This document shows positions 57,677 through 64,000 of a DNA stretch of 64,000 nucleotides, one piece after another. Below the pieces are notes generated by a model, which saw only the letters and a list, made by a program, of their open reading frames with translations, ran no database searches and was not told the DNA's origin. This DNA comes from Pseudomonas putida NBRC 14164. GTDB taxonomy: Bacteria > Pseudomonadota > Gammaproteobacteria > Pseudomonadales > Pseudomonadaceae. The position numbers were made by a program, and so were the translations under genes. The stretch spans positions 1,172,501 through 1,236,500 of the forward strand of contig NC_021505.1 in the NCBI RefSeq assembly GCF_000412675.1. The letters are read 5' to 3'. Within the stretch, counting starts at the first letter, position 1. Every line of letters starts with the position of its first letter.

Positions 57677-58669
57677 ATGTCTTCACATAAAACCTTAGCA
57701 CTCGCCCTGTGCCTGACCGCCGTTACCGGCTGCGCCAGTCATTCTCCGGACGGCTCCAAGGAAGGTGGCTCCAGCTGGTGGCCTTTCGGTTCCGACAAGG
57801 TCGCCGAGCAGGAAGTGAAGGCAGCCGTCACCGAAAAAGTGGCCAAGGCCGATGCCAAGTCCGAAAGCGCCAGCCGCTGGTGGTGGCCGTTCGGCGGCGA
57901 TGACAAGCAAGCCAAAGGGCCGGTCGTGCCGAAGATCGACCAGAAGGCCACCCAAGCCTGGCTGGACGAGTACGAGCCCAAGCTGCGCGAAGCCATCAAG
58001 GACAGCAAGCTGGAGCTGGAGCGCCGCGACAATGTGCTGGCGGTCACCCTGCCGGTGGACAGCTCGTACAACCCTGATCGCCCGAACATGCTGCTGCCAA
58101 TGACCCTCGGCCCGATCACCCGTGTGGCCAAGACCGTCGAAGGCGACCCCAAGACTGCCGTGCTGGTACTGGGCCATGCCGACAGCAGCGGCGTTGCCGC
58201 TGCCAACCAGAAGCTCAGCCTGGAACGCGCCGCTTCGGTATCGGCCATCTTCCGCCTTAGCGGCCTGCAGCGTGACCGCCTGACGCTCAAGGGCATGGGC
58301 TCGGTGATGCCACGTGCCGCCAACGACAGCATCGAGGGCCGTGCCCTGAACCGCCGCGTGGAAATGCTGCTGACCCCGCAGAACACCATGGTCGCACTGT
58401 TGGCCAAGTACCAGCAGGCCGCCCCGGCACCTGTCCCGGCATCGATGGTTGCGGTGCAGGATGCCAAGGCACCTGCAGCCAAGGCCGTCGACAGCAAGCC
58501 AGCAGCCAAGAAGCCTGCGGCGAAGAAGCCTGTTGCCAAGGCCAAGGCCCCTGCCAAGACCACGGCCAAGAAAACATCTGCGCCGGCCAAGGCAGCCGCC
58601 AAGCCTGCCGCCAAGAAAGCTACCGCTGACAAGAAAGTAGCTGCCAACAGCCCTGCGAAGACCAACTGA
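57677..58669 (+). CDS. OmpA-family lipoprotein with lysine/alanine-rich tail
   Basis: A 330-aa lipoprotein: lipobox VTGC (Cys19), two WWPFG-type repeats (SSWWPFGSD at about 32, RWWWPFGGD at about 67), and an OmpA domain ([35 protein letters not shown]). The last 70 residues are an AlgP/histone-H1-like basic tail ([21 protein letters not shown]). A DNA- or polyanion-binding type tail on an envelope protein is unusual. The ribosome site is weak; the ATG was chosen by signal peptide. Confidence 0.82.
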   Translation: MSSHKTLALALCLTAVTGCASHSPDGSKEGGSSWWPFGSDKVAEQEVKAAVTEKVAKADAKSESASRWWWPFGGDDKQAKGPVVPKIDQKATQAWLDEYEPKLREAIKDSKLELERRDNVLAVTLPVDSSYNPDRPNMLLPMTLGPITRVAKTVEGDPKTAVLVLGHADSSGVAAANQKLSLERAASVSAIFRLSGLQRDRLTLKGMGSVMPRAANDSIEGRALNRRVEMLLTPQNTMVALLAKYQQAAPAPVPASMVAVQDAKAPAAKAVDSKPAAKKPAAKKPVAKAKAPAKTTAKKTSAPAKAAAKPAAKKATADKKVAANSPAKTN

Positions 58670-58688
58670 TCGTCAAGGAAACGCAGCA

Positions 58689-59336
58689 ATGACCCAATCC
58701 CTGGCCGATATGCGCCGCGACTACACCCGTGATGGCCTGGCCGAAGCCCAGGCCCCGGGGGAGCCGTTCGCTTTGTTCCACCAGTGGTTTGCCGATGCGG
58801 TGAAGACCGAGCAGGTACCGGTGGAAGCCAATGCCATGACCCTGGCGACTGTGGACGGCGAAGGCCGCCCACATTGCCGCGTACTGTTGTTGAAGGGGCT
58901 CGATCAGCAGGGCTTTACCTTCTTCACCAACTACGAGAGCGCCAAGGGCCAGCAACTGCAGGCCAACCCTTTTGCGGCCATGACCTTCTTCTGGCCGGCG
59001 TTGGAGCGCCAGGTGCGCATCGAAGGGCGGGTGGAAAAGGTGACGGCCAAGGAGTCGGACGACTACTACCAGGTGCGCCCGCTGGGCAGCCGCCTGGGCG
59101 CCTGGGCTTCGCCGCAGAGCCGGGTGATTGCCGGTCGTGAAGAGCTGGAGGGCCTGGTCAAGGCCACCGAAGCGCGCTTCTCCGACACCCAGCCGCACTG
59201 CCCGGAGCACTGGGGTGGTTATCGCCTGTTGCCTGAGCGCATCGAGTTCTGGCAGGGGCGGGCAAGCCGCCTGCATGACCGGTTGAACTACCGGCTGGTG
59301 GATGGGCAATGGCTGCGGGAGCGGCTGGCACCCTGA
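58689..59336 (+). CDS. pdxH: Pyridoxamine 5'-phosphate oxidase
   Basis: A 215-aa FMN enzyme oxidising PNP and PMP to PLP. FMN and substrate segments [36 protein letters not shown] and the C-terminal [21 protein letters not shown] are typical. It follows the OmpA-like gene by 19 bp and ends before a GC hairpin at 59342-59362. Confidence 0.97.
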   Translation: MTQSLADMRRDYTRDGLAEAQAPGEPFALFHQWFADAVKTEQVPVEANAMTLATVDGEGRPHCRVLLLKGLDQQGFTFFTNYESAKGQQLQANPFAAMTFFWPALERQVRIEGRVEKVTAKESDDYYQVRPLGSRLGAWASPQSRVIAGREELEGLVKATEARFSDTQPHCPEHWGGYRLLPERIEFWQGRASRLHDRLNYRLVDGQWLRERLAP

Positions 59337-59341
59337 GAATT

Positions 59342-59362
59342 TGGGGCCGCAAAGCGGCCCCA
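59342..59362. terminator. Hairpin between convergent pdxH and small membrane protein gene
   Basis: TGGGGCCGC-aaa-GCGGCCCCA, a perfect 9-bp stem without T-run. Confidence 0.5.
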
Positions 59363-59374
59363 GTGATCCACAGA

Positions 59375-59608
59375 CTACCCCGGATAACCCGCCGCCTCGC
59401 GCTCCAACCACCCCGCCAGTTGCTTGCGCCCCACCTTCTCCCGCCGCGCCTGCGCCAACCTTTCCAGCATGAACGTGCGCTTTTCAGGGTCTGTCCCCGC
59501 CAGCGACAACGCGAGGTCACGGTCCATCCAGCGGCGCATGCGTACATACAGCCACCAATGGAAATACAGCCCGGCAACGGTGGTGACCACGACGATGAAG
59601 TAATCCAT
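59375..59608 (-). CDS. Small membrane protein of unknown function
   Basis: A 77-aa protein: one N-terminal membrane helix (MDYFIVVVTTVAGLYFHWWLYVRM) and a basic cytoplasmic tail with possible coiled-coil (RTFMLERLAQARREKVGRKQLAGWLEREA). AAGGATAGCC precedes the ATG at 59608. I do not recognise the family. Confidence 0.65.
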   Translation of the reverse strand: MDYFIVVVTTVAGLYFHWWLYVRMRRWMDRDLALSLAGTDPEKRTFMLERLAQARREKVGRKQLAGWLEREAAGYPG

Positions 59609-59755
59609 GGCTATCCTTGGTCTCAATTTATGAGCCTATGGCACAACCGCACAGGCTGTACCCCGGCTGAATGAAAACAATTTTATTGCGTTTGTACCGT
59701 GACAGCCGTCAACGTGCAGCGTCTAATGAGCACCTGACTTATGGAGACTTTACCC

Positions 59756-60220
59756 ATGCGTAAATCCGCTTTGCTGGTGGCGACCTTTACCACCATGTCG
59801 CTGCTGCTGGGGGGCTGTGCCTCGAGCCTGACCGGTGACAGCTACTCCCGTGATGAAGCCCGCCGCGTGCAAACCGTGCGCATGGGCACCATCGAATCCC
59901 TGCGCCCGGTCAAGATCGAAGGTACCAAGACCCCGATCGGCGGTGGCGCTGGCGCCATCGTTGGTGGCGTAGCCGGCAGTGCTGTAGGCGGTGGCCGTGG
60001 CAGCATTGTTGCAGCCGTGATCGGTGCCGTGGCCGGTGGCCTGGCCGGTTCCGCTGCAGAAGAAGGCCTGACCCGCACCCAAGGCGTCGAAATCACCGTG
60101 CGTGAGGACGATGGCAGCATGCGTGCCTACGTGCAGGCCGTGCAGGAGAACGAAATCTTCCGCGTTGGCGACCGCGTGCGCATCATGACTGTTGATGGCA
60201 CCAGCCGCGTTTCGCACTGA
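59756..60220 (+). CDS. Glycine-zipper outer membrane lipoprotein, SlyB/Pal-cross-reacting type
   Basis: A 154-aa lipoprotein. Lipobox LLGGC (Cys21), then a 17-kDa-antigen/2TM glycine zipper (GGGAGAIVGGVAGSAVGGGRG) and a short C-terminal beta domain (VEITVREDDGSMRAYVQAV). It is similar to SlyB/PcP proteins of the outer membrane. The ATG at 59756 follows GGAGACTTTACCC. Monocistronic with a strong terminator. Confidence 0.9.
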   Translation: MRKSALLVATFTTMSLLLGGCASSLTGDSYSRDEARRVQTVRMGTIESLRPVKIEGTKTPIGGGAGAIVGGVAGSAVGGGRGSIVAAVIGAVAGGLAGSAAEEGLTRTQGVEITVREDDGSMRAYVQAVQENEIFRVGDRVRIMTVDGTSRVSH

Positions 60221-60237
60221 CCGTAGCGCAGTAAAAC

Positions 60238-60276
60238 AAAAACCCCGACATGGCCGCTGCCAGTCGGGGTTTTTTC
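60238..60276. terminator. Bidirectional terminator between lipoprotein gene and nhaA
   Basis: AACCCCGAC-loop-GTCGGGGTTTTTT. Confidence 0.9.
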
Positions 60277-60290
60277 ATGCTTCAGTAACG

Positions 60291-61466
60291 TCAACCAACA
60301 CGGGTTTTGCGGCTGGCCATGGCGATGACGGCGTAGCCGATCACTGCGGCGAAGAACGAGCCGGTAAGAATACCCATGCGGTCCATACCGGCGTAATCGC
60401 TGCTACCCGGGGCGAAGGCGAGCGAACCAACGAACAGGCTCATGGTGAAGCCGATGCCGCAGAGTATCGCCACCCCCAGTATTTGCCCCCAGCCGGCACC
60501 CTCAGGCAGCGCGGCCAGGCGCAGCTTGACCGCCAGCCAGGTCAGGCCGAAAACGCCCACGGTCTTGCCCAGCAGCAGGCCAACCGCGATGCCCATCGGC
60601 ACCGGGTGGGTGAAGCTGTCTACGCTCATGCCTGCCAGCGAGACGCCGGCATTGGCGAAGGCAAAAATCGGCAAAATGGCATAAGCGACCCAAGGATGCA
60701 GGGCATGCTCAAGGGACAGCAGTGGCGAAGTCTCGGCGTTGCGGGTACGCAGCGGGATGCACAAGGCCAGGGCGACACCGGCCAGCGTGGCATGTACGCC
60801 ACTCTTGAGTACGCAGACCCACAGGATCAGGCCAATGATCATGTACGGCCCAAGCTTGACCACGCCAAGCCGGTTCATCGCTACCAGCACCACCAGGCAG
60901 GCCGCAGCCAGTAGCAGCGACACGCTCGACAGGGTCCCGGAGTAGAACAGGGCGATGACGATGATCGCGCCCAGGTCGTCGATGATCGCCAAAGTCATCA
61001 GGAACAGTTTCAGCGATACCGGTACGCGTTTGCCCAGCAGGGCCAGCACGCCAAGGGCGAAGGCGATGTCGGTGGCAGTGGGGATCGCCCAGCCGGCCAC
61101 GGCCGCCGGGTTGTCTCGGTTGATGAACCAGTAGATCAGTGCTGGCACCACCATGCCACCCACGGCAGCAGTGGCAGGCAGGATCACCTGGGCAGGTTTG
61201 GACAGGTGGCCGTCGACCACCTCGCGCTTGACCTCAAGGCCGATGAGCAGGAAGAACAGGGCCATGAGGCCGTCATTGATCCACAGCAACAAAGGCTTGG
61301 CGATATTCAGCGCGCCGACCTGGACGGCGACGGGCACATCGAGCAGCCCGCTGTACAGGTAGGACAGTGGCGAGTTGTTGATGATCAGTGCCATGACGGC
61401 GGCGGCGATCAGCAGCAGGCCGCTGGCGGCTTCAAGCTGGAAGAAACGGGTAAACAGGCTACGCAC
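60291..61466 (-). CDS. nhaA: Na+/H+ antiporter NhaA
   Basis: A 391-aa, twelve-helix inner membrane antiporter. The paired ion-binding aspartates lie in [17 protein letters not shown], and [13 protein letters not shown] and [13 protein letters not shown] are family hallmarks. It exports Na+ against protons at alkaline pH. Divergently placed inverted repeats lie 75-97 bp upstream. No nhaR gene is adjacent. Confidence 0.95.
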   Translation of the reverse strand: MRSLFTRFFQLEAASGLLLIAAAVMALIINNSPLSYLYSGLLDVPVAVQVGALNIAKPLLLWINDGLMALFFLLIGLEVKREVVDGHLSKPAQVILPATAAVGGMVVPALIYWFINRDNPAAVAGWAIPTATDIAFALGVLALLGKRVPVSLKLFLMTLAIIDDLGAIIVIALFYSGTLSSVSLLLAAACLVVLVAMNRLGVVKLGPYMIIGLILWVCVLKSGVHATLAGVALALCIPLRTRNAETSPLLSLEHALHPWVAYAILPIFAFANAGVSLAGMSVDSFTHPVPMGIAVGLLLGKTVGVFGLTWLAVKLRLAALPEGAGWGQILGVAILCGIGFTMSLFVGSLAFAPGSSDYAGMDRMGILTGSFFAAVIGYAVIAMASRKTRVG

Positions 61467-61780
61467 GGGCTATAGGCTCTCCATGAGCAGTTTACGAATG
61501 ATACGGGCGTACACCCTAGCCTGTGACGATATGCTTTAAAACAAAAACTATATTCGTTTTTGTTATATGGTGTTGCCGGCTAGGCTGTGTGAAGCCTAGA
61601 TGCAGACGGGGGTGGAAGGGGGAGGGAATGCCTGATGTTCGGGTTGGATATTTCTGATTCCTGCAAGGGCTCTTTCGCGGGGCGCGCCCGCTCCCACAGC
61701 TACTGCGCAGTTCTCAAGTACTGTGCAGTAGCTGTGGGAGCGGGTTCACCCGCGAAAGGGCCCTGACAGGCGACACAAAA
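61467..61780. other. nhaA upstream region with perfect inverted repeat
   Basis: This 314-bp gap has no gene. ACAAAAAC (61541-61548) and GTTTTTGT (61556-61563) form an 8-bp perfect inverted repeat with a 7-nt spacer, containing a TATAGT-like -10 on the minus strand; it may be an operator. A REP pair fills the other half. Confidence 0.5.
61666..61765. repeat. REP pair
   Basis: AGGGCTCTTTCGCGGGGCGC, GCCCGCTCCCACAGC and TACTGC are mirrored by GCAGTAGCTGTGGGAGCGGG and TTCACCCGCGAAAGGGCCCT. Confidence 0.88.
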
Positions 61781-63388
61781 TTACAGGCCGAGCATATCCC
61801 GCGCTACCGCCTCGGCAATACGGATCCCGTCCACACCCGCGGACAGAATGCCGCCCGCGTAGCCGGCGCCTTCACCCGCCGGGAACAACCCTTTCAGGTT
61901 CAGGCTCTGGTAATCCTCACCCCGGGTAATGCGCAGTGGCGACGAGGTCCGCGTCTCGATCCCGGTCAACACCGCGTCATGCAGGTTGTAACCCTTGATC
62001 TGGCGGTCGAACGCCGGCAGTGCCTCACGGATGGCTTCGATGGCGAAGTCGGGCAGACTCGGCGCCAGGTCACCCAGGGTCACGCCTGGTTTGTAGGACG
62101 GTTCGACACTGCCCAGGGCGGTCGATGGCCGGCCTGCAACGAAGTCACCCACCAGCTGCGCCGGGGCCTGGTAGTTGCTGCCGCCCATCACGTAGGCGTG
62201 GGCTTCCAGACGCTCTTGCAGTTCAATACCGGCCAGCGGGCCGCCCGGGTAGTCGCGCTCGGGGTCAATGCCGACGACGATGCCAGAGTTGGCGTTGCGC
62301 TCGTTACGCGAGTACTGGCTCATGCCGTTGGTGACCACCCGGCCTGGTTCGCTGGTGGCGGCGACCACGGTGCCACCCGGGCACATGCAGAAGCTGTATA
62401 CCGAGCGGCCGTTCTTGGCGTGGTACACCAGCTTGTAGTCGGCGGCGCCGAGTTTCGGGTGGCCGGCGTACTTGCCCAGGCGCGCTTTGTCGATCAGCGT
62501 TTGCGGGTGCTCGATACGGAAGCCGACCGAGAACGGCTTGGCTTCCATGTACACGCCCTTGGCATGCAGCATGCGGAAGGTGTCGCGGGCGCTGTGGCCA
62601 AGGGCCAGGACCACATGGCGCGAGTGCAGCTGTTCGCCACTCTCCAGCACCACGCCGGTCAGTTGGCCGTCTTCGACCAGCAGGTCGGTGACCTTTTCCT
62701 GGAAGCGTACTTCCGCGCCGAGGGCGATCATGTCCTGGCGCATCTGCTCGACCATGCCGGTAAGGCGGAAAGTGCCGATGTGCGGTTTGTTGATGTACAG
62801 GATCTCGTCCGGCGCACCGGCCTTGACGAACTCTTCCAGCACTTTGCGGCCGTGGTGCTGCGGGTCCTTGATCTGGCTGTACAGCTTGCCGTCAGAGAAG
62901 GTACCGGCGCCGCCTTCGCCGAACTGTACATTGGACTCTGGGTTGAGCACGCTTTTGCGCCACAGGCCCCAGGTGTCCTTGGTGCGCTGGCGCACCTCCT
63001 TGCCACGTTCGAGGATGATCGGCTTGAAGCCCATCTGCGCCAACAGCAGGCCGGCGAAGATGCCGCACGGGCCGAAACCGACCACGATCGGGCGTTCCTG
63101 CACGTCGGCCGGGGCGTGGCCGACATACTTGTAGGTCACGTCCGGTGCCGGGCCGATGTTGTGATCGTCGGCGAACTTGTCGAGCAGCTCGGCTTCGTTG
63201 CTGGCTTCGAGGTCGATGGTGTAGATGAACAGCAACTCGCTGTTCTTCTTGCGCGCATCGTAGCTGCGCTTGAACAGGTTGAAGCTGAGCAGTTGCTCGT
63301 CGCGGATGCCCAGGCGCTGGACGATGGCTTCACGCAGCGCTTCGTCGGGATGGTCCAGGGGCAGCTTGAGTTCGGTGATTCGTAGCAT
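61781..63388 (-). CDS. FAD-dependent oxidoreductase
   Basis: A 535-aa flavoprotein. An N-terminal ferredoxin-like/alpha-beta part of about 100 residues is followed by the FAD motif VVGFGPCGIFAGLLLAQMG, then FGEGGAGTFSDGKLYSQI, and a C-terminal GLFPAGEGAGYAGGILSAGVDG. It matches the uncharacterised NAD(P)/FAD-dependent dehydrogenases (COG2509 type). Start at 63388 (MLRITELKLPL) fits the family; an ATG at 63412 is the alternative. The substrate is unknown. Confidence 0.88.
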   Translation of the reverse strand: MLRITELKLPLDHPDEALREAIVQRLGIRDEQLLSFNLFKRSYDARKKNSELLFIYTIDLEASNEAELLDKFADDHNIGPAPDVTYKYVGHAPADVQERPIVVGFGPCGIFAGLLLAQMGFKPIILERGKEVRQRTKDTWGLWRKSVLNPESNVQFGEGGAGTFSDGKLYSQIKDPQHHGRKVLEEFVKAGAPDEILYINKPHIGTFRLTGMVEQMRQDMIALGAEVRFQEKVTDLLVEDGQLTGVVLESGEQLHSRHVVLALGHSARDTFRMLHAKGVYMEAKPFSVGFRIEHPQTLIDKARLGKYAGHPKLGAADYKLVYHAKNGRSVYSFCMCPGGTVVAATSEPGRVVTNGMSQYSRNERNANSGIVVGIDPERDYPGGPLAGIELQERLEAHAYVMGGSNYQAPAQLVGDFVAGRPSTALGSVEPSYKPGVTLGDLAPSLPDFAIEAIREALPAFDRQIKGYNLHDAVLTGIETRTSSPLRITRGEDYQSLNLKGLFPAGEGAGYAGGILSAGVDGIRIAEAVARDMLGL

Positions 63389-63491
63389 GGCAGGGTCCAG
63401 TATCCCGGCCATGGGCGGCCGGCGGCTTTACACAAACCGCCAAGTATAAGCTGTTAGCCGCCCCGACTGGCAGGATAAAAGCACCCGGCGA

Positions 63492-64000
63492 TCAGTTGTC
63501 GCGCGCGCCACCGTAGTAGCCGCAGCCCTGCAGGGTCTTGCCGTCGATGCGCAGCTCGGCACGCAGGTGGTGGATGGCGCCCGTGGCGCTGTCTACGCAG
63601 CGCTGCGGCGCGACCCACAGTTCCACGTGCTGGCCGTTGGCTTCGCTGGTAAGGGTCAGGCCGCCGCCGGGTACTTCTTCTTCCAGAAACGGCAGGGGCA
63701 AAGGCTGCTGGCCCACGCGACTGACCACCATGCCCTTGCCGCTGGCCTTGATATCCCACTCGGGTTCATGACCATTGGCGCGCAGGGTCAGCTGCTTGAA
63801 GTTGGGGTCTTCGCAGGCGCGCGTGGAGGGTTCCAGGCGGTACAGGCGGCGCACTTCCAGCTGGCCGTCGTTGTTGGCCTGCTTGCTGCCGGTGAGGCGT
63901 CCACGGACGTCGGCGAACAGTTTGTCGTTGGCGTCTTTGGCGAGGTTGGCGGCCTCCTGCAGGATGCCGGTGGCACCGACGTCGTTGATCACGAATGTGC
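63492..64000 (-). CDS. COG3650-like protein, partial
   Basis: The frame is open to the window edge, so the N-terminus is missing. The visible 169 residues contain the pattern NGHEPEWDIKASGKGMVV and a C-terminal VDSATGAIHHLRAELRIDGKTLQGCGYYG, typical of small periplasmic COG3650 proteins in which an acidic/aromatic motif and a final Cys are conserved. Three Cys are seen. Function unknown. Confidence 0.7.
   Translation of the reverse strand, partial: TFVINDVGATGILQEAANLAKDANDKLFADVRGRLTGSKQANNDGQLEVRRLYRLEPSTRACEDPNFKQLTLRANGHEPEWDIKASGKGMVVSRVGQQPLPLPFLEEEVPGGGLTLTSEANGQHVELWVAPQRCVDSATGAIHHLRAELRIDGKTLQGCGYYGGARDN

Overview
The window looks like chromosomal DNA of the Pseudomonas putida group. 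It is GC-rich and studded with paired REP elements of the P. putida type (cores such as GCGGG-N4-CCCGCTCCCACAGG). Several gene blocks follow the order known from Pseudomonas: rnt-pyrC-motY-argG, grxD-bfr-bfd-peroxiredoxin, and nth-rnf-metG-mrp-dcd. This assignment rests on recognised protein families and synteny recalled from memory; no search was run. No rRNA, tRNA or CRISPR array was seen.

Layout. 1-3351: 3' part of a large LRR/NEL-type E3 ubiquitin ligase effector-like gene. 3385-8373: glycerol regulon glpF-glpK-glpR-glpD (minus strand), with candidate GlpR boxes at both glpF and glpD. 8677-20346: ybaK deacylase, an orphan ABC ATPase coupled to argF, a molybdopterin oxidoreductase, grxD, bfr/bfd iron storage, a 2-Cys peroxiredoxin, rnt-pyrC, motY and argG. 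argF and argG both carry tandem 21-bp ArgR-type operators. 20417-28887: a small membrane protein, a LuxR-type response regulator, a reduced rnf cluster (A, D, G, E-like) with nth, then metG and mrp. 28928-30099: an IS110-family element inserted in a REP at a CT core; its 5' noncoding leader folds like a bridge RNA. 30244-38850: cold-shock protein, dcd, and the ligase-associated DNA repair cluster (PdeM, Lhr-like helicase, ATP-dependent ligase, PdeX) interrupted by an AstE/aspartoacylase-type gene. 38958-41399: penicillin-acylase-type lipoprotein. 41503-46618: a MocR regulator divergent from four translationally coupled genes (serine acetyltransferase-like, AlaX-type tRNA editing protein, MFS transporter, fold-type II PLP enzyme). 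46643-54006: SEC-C proteins, a LEA-type lipoprotein, two duplicated OmpA lipoproteins, DUF1145, a collagen-like secreted protein, CopD, dinG. 54087-64000: GH-type glycosidase, beta-lactamase-fold esterase, OmpA lipoprotein with a histone-H1-like tail, pdxH, a glycine-zipper lipoprotein, nhaA, an FAD oxidoreductase and a partial COG3650-like gene.

The most interesting systems are three. First, the MocR-controlled operon pairs amino-acid biosynthesis (SAT and PLP enzyme) with an exporter and a tRNA-Ala trans-editing protein, which suggests a secreted non-protein amino acid with built-in self-protection. Second, the Rnf cluster has no rnfB or rnfC, and its RnfA lacks the cysteines that hold the intramembrane Fe-S cluster. 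Third, the IS110 element's leader contains guide-like segments matching both the REP target and the element's own ends. Starts given here were often moved inward from the longest open frame to the codon with the best ribosome binding site or family-typical N-terminus.
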